A stretch of 64,000 nucleotides of DNA from Xestospongia muta (Eukaryota; Porifera; Demospongiae; Haplosclerida; Petrosiidae): assembly GCA_963693285.1 (NCBI GenBank), contig OY848931.1:2430144-2494143 (forward strand), in the 5' to 3' direction. Of the stretch, positions 1 to 13,480 are shown piece by piece; within the stretch, counting starts at the first letter, position 1; the number at the start of each line of letters is the position of its first letter. Under the pieces are notes generated by a model. It saw only the letters and a program-made list of their open reading frames with translations. It made no database searches and was not told the DNA's origin. A program made the position numbers and the translations under genes.

Positions 1-2900
1 TGAAAGTTAAAAAAGATTAGAAATTAACTATGAAAACTGCTTAAATAAGCTGATCTAATGAGTTTAGTAAGTTTATCTGTCTTAAATATACTAATAAAGT
101 AGTCTAAAGAGGCTAAAACTCTAAAATAAACTGTTCAGAGCTTTTTCAAAGTTAAAAAAGATTAGAAATTAACTATGAAAACTGCTTAAATAAGCTGATC
201 TAAAGAGTTTAGTAAGTTTATCTGTCTTAAATATACTAATAAAGTAGTCTAAATAGGTTAAAACTCTAAAATAAACTGTTTAGAGCTTTTTGAAAGTTAA
301 AAAAGATTAGAAATTAACTATAAAATCTGCTTAAATAAGCTGATCTAATGGGTTTAGTAAGTTTATCTGTCTTAAATATACTAATAAAGTAGTCTAAATA
401 GGTTAAAACTCTAATTTATAGGGTTTAGAGCTTTTTGAAAGTTAAAAAAGATTAGAAATTAACTATGAAAACTGCTTAAATAATTTGATCTAATGAGTTT
501 AGTTAGTTTATCTGTCTTAAATATACTAATAAAGTTGTCTAAATAGGTTAAAACTCTAAAATAAGCTGTTTAGAGCTTTTTGAAAGTTAAAAAAGATTAG
601 AAATTAACTATGAAAACTGCTTAAATAAGCTGATCTAAAGACTTTAGTAAGTTTATCTGTGTTAAATATATTAATAAAGTAGTCTAAATAGGTTAAAACT
701 GTAAAATAATCTGTTTACAGCTTTTTGAAAGTTAAAAAAGATTGGAAATTAACTATGAAAACTGCTTAAATAAGCTGATCTAATGAGTTTAGTAAGTTTA
801 TCTGTCTTAAATAAACTAATAAAGTAGTCGAAATAGGTTAAAACTCTAAAATAAACTGTTTAGAGCTTTTTGAAAGTTAAAAAAGATTAGAAATTAACTA
901 TGAAAACTGCTGAAGTAAGCTGATCTAATGGGTTTAGTAAGTTTATCTGTCTTAAATATACTAATAAAGTAGTCTAAATAGGTTAAAACTCTAAAATAAA
1001 CTGTTTAGAGCTTTTTGAAAGTTAAAAAAGATTAGAAATTAACTATGAAAACTGCTTAAATAAGCTGATCTAATGAGTTTAGTAAGTTTATCTGTCTTAA
1101 ATATACTAATAAAGTAGTCTAAATAGGTGAAAATTGTGAAATAATTGAAAGTTAAAAAAGATTAGAAATTAACTATGAAAACTGCTTAAATAAGTTGATC
1201 TTATGAGATTAGTAAGTTTATCTGTCTTAAATAAACTAATAAAGTAGTCTAAATAGGTTAAAACTCTAAAATAAACTGTTTAGAGCTTTTTGAAAGTTAA
1301 AAAAGATTAGAAATTAACTATGAAAACTGCTTAAATAAGCTGATCTAATGAGTTTAGTAAGTTTATCTGTCTTAAATATACTAATAAAGTAGTCTAAATA
1401 TGTTAAAACTCTAAAATAAACTGTTTAGAGCTTTTTGAAAGTTAAAAAAGATTAGAAATTAACTATGAAAACTGCTTAAATAAGCTGATCTAATGAGTTT
1501 AGTAAATTTATCTGTCTTAAATATAGTAATTAAGTAGTCTAAAGAGGCTAAAACTCTAAAATAAACTGTTCAGAGCTTTTTGAAAGTTAAAAAAGATTAG
1601 AAATTAACTATGAAAACTGCTTAAATAAGCTGATCTAAAGAGTTTAGTAAGTTTATCTGTCTTAAATATACTAATAAAGTAGTCTAAATAGGTTAAAACT
1701 CTAAAATAAACTGTTTAGAGCTTTTTGAAAGTTAAAAAAGATTAGAAATTAACTATGAAATCTGCTTAAATAAGCTGATCTAATGGGTTTAGTAAGTTTA
1801 TCTGTCTTAAATATACTAATAAAGTAGTCTAAATAGGTTAAAACTCTAATTTATAGGGTTTAGAGCTTTTTGAAAGTTAAAAAAGATTAGAAATTAACTA
1901 TGAAAACTGCTTAAATAATTTGATCTAATGAGTTTATTTAGTTTATCTGTCTTAAATATACTAATAAAGTAGTCTAAATAGGTTAAAACTCTAAAATAAG
2001 CTGTTTAGAGCTTTTTGAAAGTTAAAAAAGATTAGAAATTAACTATGAAAACTGCTTAAATAAGCTGATCTAAAGACTTTAGTAAGTTTATCTGTGTTAA
2101 ATATATTAATAAAGTAGTCTAAATAGGTTAAAACTGTAAAATAATCTGTTTACAGCTTTTTGAAAGTTAAAAAAGATTGGAAATTAACTATGAAAACTGC
2201 TTAAATAAGCTGATCTAATGAGTTTAGTAAGTTTATCTGTCTTAAATAAACTAATAAAGTAGTCGAAATAGGTTAAAACTCTAAAATAAACTGTTTAGAC
2301 CTTTTTGAAAGTTAAAAAAGATTAGAATTTAACTATGAAATCTCCTTAAATAAGCCGATCTAATGGGTTTCGTAAGTTTATCTGTCTTAAATATACTAAT
2401 AAAGTAGCCTAAATAGGTTAAAACTCTAAAATAAACTGTTTAGAGCTTTTTGAAAGTTAAAAAAGATTAGAAATTAACTATGAAAACTGCTGAAGTAAGC
2501 TGATCTAATGGGTTTAGTAAGTTTATCTGTCTTAAATATACTAATAAAGTAGTCTAAATAGGTTAAAACTCTAAAATAAACTGTTTAGAGCTTTTTGAAA
2601 GTTAAAAAAGATTAGAAATTAACTATGAAAACTGCTTAAATAAGCTGATCTAATGAGTTTAGTAAGTTTATCTGTCTTAAATATACTAATAAAGTAGTCT
2701 AAATAGGTGAAAATTGTGAAATAATCTGTTTACAGCTTTTTGAAAGTTAAAAAAGATTAGAAATTAACTATGAAAACTGCTTAAATAAGTTGATCTTATG
2801 AGATTAGTAAGTTTATCTGTCTTAAATAAACTAATAAAGTAGTCTAAATAGGTAAAACTCTAAAATAAACTGTTTAGACCTTTTTGAAAGTTATAAAAGA
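1..2900 (+). repeat. Higher-order repeat of about 10 monomers, two copies
   Basis: Diagnostic variants recur in the same order about 1436 bp apart. The TAATTTGATC variant occurs at 481 and again at 1917, followed in both copies by the AAGACTTTAG monomer and the AGTCGAAATAG monomer. The first copy has lost about 15 bp around 1144, where one monomer lacks its end. The second copy has an additional monomer near 2306-2450 carrying GGGTTTCGTAAG. This is recent block duplication above the monomer level. Confidence 0.8.
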
Positions 2901-3174
2901 TTAGAAATTAACTATGAAAACTGCTTAAATAAGCTGATCTAATGAGTTTAGTAAGTTTATCTGTCTTAAATATACTAATAAAGTAGTCTAAATATGTTAA
3001 AACTCTAAAATAAACTGTTTAGAGCTTTTTGAAAGTTAAAAAAGATTAGAAATTAACTATGAAAACTGCTTAAATAAGCTGATCTAATGAGTTTAGTAAG
3101 TTTATCTGTCTTAAATATACTAATTAAGTAGTCTAAAGAGGCTAAAACTCTAAAATAAACTGTTCAGAGCTTTT

Positions 3175-6100
3175 TGAAAGTTAAAAAAGATTAGAAATTA
3201 ACTATGAAAACTGCTTAAATAAGCTGATCTAAAGACTTTAGTAAGTTTATCTGTGTTAAATATATTAATAAAGTAGTCTAAATAGGTTAAAACTGTAAAA
3301 TAATCTGTTTACAGCTTTTTGAAAGTTAAAAAAGATTGGAAATTAACTATGAAAACTGCTTAAATAAGCTGATCTAATGAGTTTAGTAAGTTTATCTGTC
3401 TTAAATAAACTAATAAAGTAGTCGAAATAGGTTAAAACTGTAAAATAAACTGTTTAGACCTTTTTGAAAGTTAAAAAAGATTAGAAATTAACTCTGAAAT
3501 CTCCTTAAATAAGCCGATCTAATGGGTTTCGTAAGTTTATCTGTCTTAAATATACTAATAAAGTAGTCTAAATAGGTTAAAACTCTAAAATAAACTGTTT
3601 AGAGCTTTTTGAAAGTTAAAAAAGATTAGAAATTAACTATGAAAACTGCTTAAATAAGTTGATCTAATGAGTTTAGTAAGTTTATCTGTCTTAAATAAAC
3701 TAATAAAGTAGTCTAAATAGGTTAAAACTCTAAAATAAACTGTTTAGAGCTTTTTAAAGTTAAAAAAGATTAGAAATAAACTATGAAAACTGCTTAAGTA
3801 AGCTGATCTAATGGGTTTAGTAAGTTTATCTGTCTTAAATATACTAATAAAGTAGTCTAAATAGGTTAAAACTCTAAAATAAACTGTTTAGAGCTTTTTG
3901 AAAGTTAAAAAAGATTAGAAATTAACTATGAAAACTGCTTAAATAAGCTGATCTAATGAGTTTAGTAAGTTTATCTGTCTTAAATATACTAATAAAGTAG
4001 ACTAAATAGGTGAAAATTGTGAAATAATCTGTTTACAGCTTTTTGAAAGTTAAAAAAGATTAGAAATTAACTATGAAAACTGCTTAAATAAGCTGATCTT
4101 ATGAGATTAGTAAGTTTATCTGTCTTAAATAAACTAATAAAGTAGTCAAAATAGGTTAAAACTCTAAAATAAACTGTTTAGAGCTTTTTGAAAGTTAAAA
4201 AAGATTAGAAATTAACTATGAAAACTGCTTAAATAAGTTGATCTAATGAGTTTAGTAAGTTTATCTGTCTTAAATAAACTAATAAAGTAGTCTAAATAGG
4301 TTAAAACTCTAAAATAAACTGTTTAGAGCTTTTTGAAAGTTAAAAAAGATTAGAAATTAACTATGAAAACTGCTTAAATAAGCTGATCTAATGAGTTTAG
4401 TAAGTTTATCTGTCTTAAATATACTAATAAAGTAGTCTAAAGAGGTTAAAACTCTAAAATAAACTGTTTAGAGCTTTTTGAAAGTTAAAAAAGATTAGAA
4501 ATTAACTATGAAAACTGCTTAAATAAGCTGATCTAAAGAGTTTAGTATGTTTATCTGTCTTAAATATACTAATAAAGTAGTCTAAATAGGTTAAAACACT
4601 AAAATTAACTGTTTAGAGCTTTTTGAAAGTTAAAAAAGATTAGAAATTAACTATGAAAACTGCTTAAATAAGCTGATCTAAAGAGTTTAGTAAGTTTATC
4701 TGTCTTAAATATACTAATAAAGTAGTCTAAATAGGTTAAAACTCTAAAATAAACTGTTTAGACCTTTTTGAAAGTTAAAAAAGATTAGAAATTAACTATG
4801 AAAACTGCTTAAATAAGCTGATCTAATTGGTTTAGTAAGTTTATCTGTCTTAAATAAACTAATAAAGTAGTCTAAATAGGTTAAAACTTTAATTTATAGT
4901 GTTTAGAGCTTTTGAAAGTTAAAAAAGATTAGAAATTAACTATGAAAACTGCTTAAATAAGCTGATCTAAAGAGTTTAGTTAGTTTATCTGTCTTAAATA
5001 ATTATACTAATAAAGTAGTCTAAAGAGGTTAAAACTCTAAAATAATCAGTTTACAGCTTTTTGAAAGTTAAAAAAGATTAGAAATTAACTATGAAAACTG
5101 CTTAAATAAGCTGATCTAATGAGATTAGTAAGTTTATCTGCCTTAAATAAACTAATAAAGTAGTCGAAATAGGTTAAAACTCTAAAATAAACTGTTTAGA
5201 GCTTTTTGAAAGTTAAAAAAGATTAGAAATTAACTATGAAAACTGCTAAAATAAGTTGATCTAATGAGTTTAGCAAGTTTATCTGTCTTAAATAAACTAA
5301 TAAAGTAGTCTAAATAGGTTAAAACTCTAAAATAAACTGTTTAGAGCTTTTTGAAGTTAAAAAAGATTAGAAATTAACTATGAAAACTGCTTAAATAAGC
5401 TGATCTAATGAGTTTAGCAAGTTTATCTGTCTTAAATATACTAATAAAGTAGTCTAAATAGGTTAAAACTCTAAAATAAACTGTTTAGAGCTTTTTGAAA
5501 GTTAAAAAAGATTAGAAATTAACTATGAAAACTGCTTAAATAAGCTGATCTAATGAGTTTAGCAAGTTTATCTGTCTTAAATATACTAATAAAGTAGTCT
5601 AAATAGGTTAAAACTCTAAAATAAACTGTTTAGAGCTTTTTGAAAGTTAAAAAAGATTAGAAATTAACTATGAAAACTGCTTAAATAAGCTGATCTAATG
5701 AGTTTAGTAAGTTTATCTGTCTTAAATATACTAATAAAGTAGTCTAAATAGGTTAAAACTCTAAAATAATCTGTTTACAGCTTTTTGAAAGTTAAAAAAG
5801 ATTAGAAATTAACTATGAAAACTGCTTAAATAAGCTGATCTAATGAGTTTAGTAAGTTTATCTGTCTTAAATAAACTAATAAAGTAGTCTAAATAGGTTA
5901 AAACTCTAAAATAAACTGTTTAGAGCTTTTTGAAAGTTAAAAAAGATTAGAAATTAACTATGAAAACTGCTTAAATAAGCTGATCTAATGAGTTTAGTAA
6001 GTTTATCTGTCTTAAATATACTAATAAAGTAGTCTAAAGAGGTGAAAATTGTGAAATAATCTGTTTAGAGCTTTTTGAAAGTTAAAAAAGATTAGAAATT

Positions 6101-9100
6101 AACTATGAAAACTGCTTAAATAAGCTGATCTTATGAGATTAGTAAGTTTATCTGTCTTAAATAAACTAATAAAGTAGTCTAAATAGGTTAAAACTCTAAA
6201 ATAAACTGTTTAGAGCTTTTTGAAAGTTAAAAAAAAGATTAGAAATTAACTATGAAAACTGCTTAAATAAGCTGATCTAATGAGTTTAGTAAGTTTATCT
6301 GTCTTAAATAAACTAATAAAGTAGTCTAAACAGGTTAAAACTCTAAAATAAACTTTTTAGAGCTTTTTGAAAGTTAAAAAAGATTAGACTTAACTAAGAA
6401 ATCTGCTTAAATAAGCTGATCTAATGGGTTTTGTAATTTTATCTGTCTTAAATATACTAATAAAGTAGTCTAAATAGGTTAAAACTCTAAAATAAACTGT
6501 TTAGAGCTTTTTGAAAGTTAAAAAAGATTAGAAATTAACTATGAAAACTGCTTAAATAAGCTGATCTAATGAGTTTAGTAAGTTTATCTGTCTTAAATAT
6601 ACTAATAAAGTAGTCTATATATGTTAAAACTGTAATTTATAGTGTTTAGAGCTTTTTGAAAGTTAAAAAAGATTAGAAATTAACTATGAAAACTGCTTAA
6701 ATAAGCTGATCTAATGAGTTTAGTTAGTTTATCTGTGTTAAATATACTAATAAAGTAGTCTAAATAGGTTAAAACTCTAAAATAAACTGTTTAGAGCTTT
6801 TTCAAAATTAAAAAAGATTAGAAATTAACTATGAAAACTGCTTACATAAGCTGATCTAATGAGATTAGTAAGTTTATCTGTGTTAAATAAACTAATAAAG
6901 TAGTCTAAAGAGGTTAAAACTCTAAAATAAACTGTTTAGAGCTTTTTGAAAGTTAAAAAAGATTAGAAATTAACTATGAAAACTGCTTAAATAAGTTGAT
7001 CTAATGAGTTTAGTAAGTTTATCTGTGTTAAATAAACTAATAAAGTAGTCTAAATAGGTTAAAATTCTTAAATAAACTGTTTAGAGCTTTTTGAAAGTTA
7101 AAAAAGATTAGAAATTAACTATGAAAACTGCTTAAATAAGCTGATCTAATGAGTTTAGTAAGTTTATCTCTCTTAAATATACTAATAAAGTAGTCTAAAT
7201 AGGTTAAAACTCTAAAATAAACTGTTTAGAGCTTTTTGAAAGTTAAAAAAAAGATTAGCAATTAACTATGAAAACTGCTTAAATAAGCTGATCTAATGAG
7301 TTTAGTAAGTTTATCTGTCTTAAATATACTAATAAAGTAGTCTAAATAGGTTAAAACTCTAATTTATAGTGTTTAGAGCTTTTTTGAAAGTTAAAAAAGA
7401 TTAGAAATTAACTATGAAAACTGCTTAAATAAGCTGATCTAATGAGTTTAGTTAGTTTATCTGTCTTAAATATACTAATAAAGTAGTCTAAAGAGGTTAA
7501 AACTCTAAAATAAACTGTTTAGAGCTTTTTCAAAGTTAAAAAAGATTAGAAATTAACTATGAAAACTGCTTAAATAAGCTGATCTAAAGAGTTTAGTAAG
7601 TTTATCTGTCTTAAATATACTAATAAAGTAGTCTCAATAGATTAAAACTGTAAAATAATCTGTTTACAGCTTTTTGAAAGTTAAAAAAGATTAGAAATTA
7701 ACTATGAAAACTGCTTAAATAAGCTGATCTAATGAGTTTAGTAAGTTTATCTGTCTTAAATATACTAATAAAGTAGTCTAAATATGTTAAAACTCTAAAA
7801 TAAACTGTTTAGAGCTTTTTGAAAGTTAAAAAAGATTAGAAATTAACTATGAAAACTGCTTAAATAAGCTGATCTAATGAGTTTAGTAAGTTTATCTGTC
7901 TTAAATATACTAATTAAGTAGTCTAAAGAGGCTAAAACTCTAAAATAAACTGTTCAGAGCTTTTTGAAAGTTAAAAAAGATTAGAAATTAACTATGAAAA
8001 CTGCTTAAATAAGCTGATCTAAAGAGTTTAGTAAGTTTATCTGTCTTAAATATACTAATAAAGTAGTCTAAATAGGTTAAAACTCTAAAATAAACTGTTT
8101 AGAGCTTTTTGAAAGTTAAAAAGATTAGAAATTAACTATGAAAACTGCTTAAATAATTTGATCTAATGAGTTTAGTTAGTTTATCTGTCTTAAATATACT
8201 AATAAAGTAGTCTAAATAGGTTAAAACTCTAAAATAAACTGTTTAGAGCTTTTTGAAAGTTATAAAAGATTAGAAATTAACTATGAAAACTGCTTAAATA
8301 AGCTGATCTAATGAGTTTAGCAAGTTTATCTGTCTTAAATATACTAATAAAGTAGTCTAAATATGTTAAAACTCTAAAATAAACTGTTTAGAGCTTTTTG
8401 AAAGTTAAAAAAGATTAGAAATTAACTATGAAAACTGCTTAAATAAGCTGATCTAATGAGTTTAGTAAGTTTATCTGTCTTAAATATACTAATTAAGTAG
8501 TCTAAAGAGGCTAAAACTCTAAAATAAACTGTTCAGAGCTTTTTGAAAGTTAAAAAAGATTAGAAATTAACTATGAAAACTGCTTAAATAAGCTGATCTA
8601 AAGAGTTTAGTAAGTTTATCTGTCTTAAATATACTAATAAAGTAGTCTAAATAGGTTAAAACTCTAAAATAAACTGTTTAGAGCTTTTTGAAAGTTAAAA
8701 AGATTAGAAATTAACTATGAAAACTGCTTAAATAATTTGATCTAATGAGTTTAGTTAGTTTATCTGTCTTAAATATACTAATAAAGTAGTCTAAATAGGT
8801 TAAAACTCTAAAATAAGCTGTTTAGAGCTTTTTGAAAGTTAAAAAAGATTAGAAATTAACTATGAAAACTGCTTAAATAAGCTGATCTAAAGACTTTAGT
8901 AAGTTTATCTGTGTTAAATATATTAATAAAGTAGTCTAAATAGGTTAAAACTGTAAAATAATCTGTTTACAGCTTTTTGAAAGTTAAAAAAGATTGGAAA
9001 TTAACTATGAAAACTGCTTAAATAAGCTGATCTAATGAGTTTAGTAAGTTTATCTGTCTTAAATAAACTAATAAAGTAGTCGAAATAGGTTAAAACTCTA

Positions 9101-12100
9101 AAATAAACTGTTTAGACCTTTTTGAAAGTTAAAAAAGATTAGAAATTAACTCTGAAATCTCCTTAAATAAGCCGATCTAATGGGTTTCGTAAGTTTATCT
9201 GTCTTAAATATACTAATAAAGTAGTCTAAATAGGTTAAAACTCTAAAATAAACTGTTTAGAGCTTTTTGAAAGTTAAAAAAGATTAGAAATTAACTATGA
9301 AAACTGCTTAAATAAGTTGATCTAATGAGTTTAGTAAGTTTATCTGTCTTAAATAAACTAATAAAGTAGTCTAAATAGGTTAAAACTCTAAAATAAACTG
9401 TTTAGAGCTTTTTAAAGTTAAAAAAGATTAGAAATAAACTATGAAAACTGCTTAAGTAAGCTGATCTAATGGGTTTAGTAAGTTTATCTGTCTTAAATAT
9501 ACTAATAAAGTAGTCTAAATAGGTTAAAACTCTAAAATAAACTGTTTAGAGCTTTTTGAAAGTTAAAAAAGATTAGAAATTAACTATGAAAACTGCTTAA
9601 ATAAGCTGATCTAATGAGTTTAGTAAGTTTATCTGTCTTAAATATACTAATAAAGTAGACTAAATAGGTGAAAATTGTGAAATAATCTGTTTACAGCTTT
9701 TTGAAAGTTAAAAAAGATTAGAAATTAACTATGAAAACTGCTTAAATAAGCTGATCTTATGAGATTAGTAAGTTTATCTGTCTTAAATAAACTAATAAAG
9801 TAGTCAAAATAGGTTAAAACTCTAAAATAAACTGTTTAGAGCTTTTTGAAAGTTAAAAAAGATTAGAAATTAACTATGAAAACTGCTTAAATAAGTTGAT
9901 CTAATGAGTTTAGTAAGTTTATCTGTCTTAAATAAACTAATAAAGTAGTCTAAATAGGTTAAAACTCTAAAATAAACTGTTTAGAGCTTTTTGAAAGTTA
10001 AAAAAGATTAGAAATTAACTATGAAAACTGCTTAAATAAGCTGATCTAATGAGTTTAGTAAGTTTATCTGTCTTAAATATACTAATAAAGTAGTCTAAAG
10101 AGGTTAAAACTCTAAAATAAACTGTTTAGAGCTTTTTGAAAGTTAAAAAAGATTAGAAATTAACTATGAAAACTGCTTAAATAAGCTGATCTAAAGAGTT
10201 TAGTATGTTTATCTGTCTTAAATATACTAATAAAGTAGTCTAAATAGGTTAAAACACTAAAATTAACTGTTTAGAGCTTTTTGAAAGTTAAAAAAGATTA
10301 GAAATTAACTATGAAAACTGCTTAAATAAGCTGATCTAAAGAGTTTAGTAAGTTTATCTGTCTTAAATATACTAATAAAGTAGTCTAAATAGGTTAAAAC
10401 TCTAAAATAAACTGTTTAGACCTTTTTGAAAGTTAAAAAAGATTAGAAATTAACTATGAAAACTGCTTAAATAAGCTGATCTAATTGGTTTAGTAAGTTT
10501 ATCTGTCTTAAATAAACTAATAAAGTAGTCTAAATAGGTTAAAACTTTAATTTATAGTGTTTAGAGCTTTTGAAAGTTAAAAAAGATTAGAAATTAACTA
10601 TGAAAACTGCTTAAATAAGCTGATCTAAAGAGTTTAGTTAGTTTATCTGTCTTAAATAATTATACTAATAAAGTAGTCTAAAGAGGTTAAAACTCTAAAA
10701 TAATCAGTTTACAGCTTTTTGAAAGTTAAAAAAGATTAGAAATTAACTATGAAAACTGCTTAAATAAGCTGATCTAATGAGATTAGTAAGTTTATCTGCC
10801 TTAAATAAACTAATAAAGTAGTCGAAATAGGTTAAAACTCTAAAATAAACTGTTTAGAGCTTTTTGAAAGTTAAAAAAGATTAGAAATTAACTATGAAAA
10901 CTGCTAAAATAAGTTGATCTAATGAGTTTAGCAAGTTTATCTGTCTTAAATAAACTAATAAAGTAGTCTAAATAGGTTAAAACTCTAAAATAAACTGTTT
11001 AGAGCTTTTTGAAGTTAAAAAAGATTAGAAATTAACTATGAAAACTGCTTAAATAAGCTGATCTAATGAGTTTAGCAAGTTTATCTGTCTTAAATATACT
11101 AATAAAGTAGTCTAAATAGGTTAAAACTCTAAAATAAACTGTTTAGAGCTTTTTGAAAGTTAAAAAAGATTAGAAATTAACTATGAAAACTGCTTAAATA
11201 AGCTGATCTAATGAGTTTAGCAAGTTTATCTGTCTTAAATATACTAATAAAGTAGTCTAAATAGGTTAAAACTCTAAAATAAACTGTTTAGAGCTTTTTG
11301 AAAGTTAAAAAAGATTAGAAATTAACTATGAAAACTGCTTAAATAAGCTGATCTAATGAGTTTAGTAAGTTTATCTGTCTTAAATATACTAATAAAGTAG
11401 TCTAAATAGGTTAAAACTCTAAAATAATCTGTTTACAGCTTTTTGAAAGTTAAAAAAGATTAGAAATTAACTATGAAAACTGCTTAAATAAGCTGATCTA
11501 ATGAGTTTAGTAAGTTTATCTGTCTTAAATAAACTAATAAAGTAGTCTAAATAGGTTAAAACTCTAAAATAAACTGTTTAGAGCTTTTTGAAAGTTAAAA
11601 AAGATTAGAAATTAACTATGAAAACTGCTTAAATAAGCTGATCTAATGAGTTTAGTAAGTTTATCTGTCTTAAATATACTAATAAAGTAGTCTAAAGAGG
11701 TGAAAATTGTGAAATAATCTGTTTAGAGCTTTTTGAAAGTTAAAAAAGATTAGAAATTAACTATGAAAACTGCTTAAATAAGCTGATCTTATGAGATTAG
11801 TAAGTTTATCTGTCTTAAATAAACTAATAAAGTAGTCTAAATAGGTTAAAACTCTAAAATAAACTGTTTAGAGCTTTTTGAAAGTTAAAAAAGATTAGAA
11901 ATTAACTATGAAAACTGCTTAAATAAGCTGATCTAATGAGTTTAGTAAGTTTATCTGTCTTAAATAAACTAATAAAGTAGTCTAAACAGGTTAAAACTCT
12001 AAAATAAACTGTTTAGAGCTTTTTGAAAGTTAAAAAAGATTAGACTTAACTAAGAAATCTGCTTAAATAAGCTGATCTAATGGGTTTTGTAATTTTATCT

Positions 12101-13480
12101 GTCTTAAATATACTAATAAAGTAGTCTAAATAGGTTAAAACTCTAAAATAAACTGTTTAGAGCTTTTTGAAAGTTAAAAAAGATTAGAAATTAACTATGA
12201 AAACTGCTTAAATAAGCTGATCTAATGAGTTTAGTAAGTTTATCTGTCTTAAATATACTAATAAAGTAGTCTATATATGTTAAAACTGTAATTTATAGTG
12301 TTTAGAGCTTTTTGAAAGTTAAAAAAGATTAGAAATTAACTATGAAAACTGCTTAAATAAGCTGATCTAATGAGTTTAGTTAGTTTATCTGTGTTAAATA
12401 TACTAATAAAGTAGTCTAAATAGGTTAAAACTCTAAAATAAACTGTTTAGAGCTTTTTCAAAATTAAAAAAGATTAGAAATTAACTATCACAACTGCTTA
12501 AATAAGCTGATCTAAAGAGTTTAGTAAGTTTATCTGTCTTAAATATACTAATAAAGTAGTCTAAATAGGTTAAAACTCTAAAATAATCTGTTTACAGCTT
12601 TTTGAAAGTTAAAAAAGATTAGAAATTAACTATGAAAACTGCTTACATAAGCTGATCTAATGAGATTAGTAAGTTTATCTGTGTTAAATAAACTAATAAA
12701 GTAGTCTAAATAGGTTAAAACTCTAAAATAAACTGTTTAGAGCTTTTTGAAAGTTAAAAAAGATTAGAAATTAACTATGAAAACTGCTTAAATAAGTTGA
12801 TCTAATGAGTTTAGTAAGTTTATCTGTGTTAAATAAACTAATAAAGTAGTCTAAATAGGTTAAAATTCTTAAATAAACTGTTTAGAGCTTTTTGAAAGTT
12901 AAAAAAGATTAGAAATTAACTATGAAAACTGCTTAAATAAGCTGATCTAATGAGTTTAGTAAGTTTATCTCTCTTAAATATACTAATAAAGTAGTCTAAA
13001 TAGGTTAAAACTCTAAAATAAACTGTTTAGAGCTTTTTGAAAGTTAAAAAAAAGATTAGCAATTAACTGTGAAAACTGCTTAAATAAGCTGATCTAATGA
13101 GTTTAGTAAGTTTATCTGTCTTAAATATACTAATAAAGTAGTCTAAATAGGTTAAAACTCTAATTTATAGTGTTTAGAGCTTTTTTGAAAGTTAAAAAAG
13201 ATTAGAAATTAACTATGAAAACTGCTTAAATAAGCTGATCTAATGAGTTTAGTTAGTTTATCTGTCTTAAATATACTAATAAAGTAGTCTAAAGAGGTTA
13301 AAACTCTAAAATAAACTGTTTAGAGCTTTTTCAAAGTTAAAAAAGATTAGAAATTAACTATGAAAACTGCTTAAATAAGCTGATCTAAAGAGTTTAGTAA
13401 GTTTATCTGTCTTAAATATACTAATAAAGTAGTCTCAATAGATTAAAACTGTAAAATAATCTGTTTACAGCTTTTTGAAA
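3175..13480 (+). repeat. Large tandem duplication within the satellite, offset 5658 bp (39 monomers)
   Basis: Rare variants in 3175-7675 reappear in the same order in 8834-13480. ACTCTGAAAT occurs at 3491 and 9149, and the expanded TTAAATAATTATACTAA occurs near 4993 and 10651, both 5658 bp apart. TAGACTTAACTAAG occurs at 6385 and 12041, 5656 bp apart, because the first copy has two extra bases near 6230. The second copy has one additional monomer at about 12483-12627, just after the shared TTTTTCAAAATTAAA variant. Sequence outside these limits does not follow the same order, so the boundaries can be placed to roughly one monomer. Confidence 0.85.
7680..8830 (+). repeat. Four-monomer block in two tandem copies
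   Basis: The order AATATGTTAAAAC, TAATTAAGTAGTC with AGAGGCTAAAAC, AAGAGTTTAG, then a short GTTAAAAAGATTAG monomer with AATAATTTGATC occurs at 7680-8250 and again at 8260-8830. The short monomer lies at 8111 and 8690, 579 bp apart, which is four monomers less one base. It sits exactly between the two copies of the 39-monomer duplication. Confidence 0.75.
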
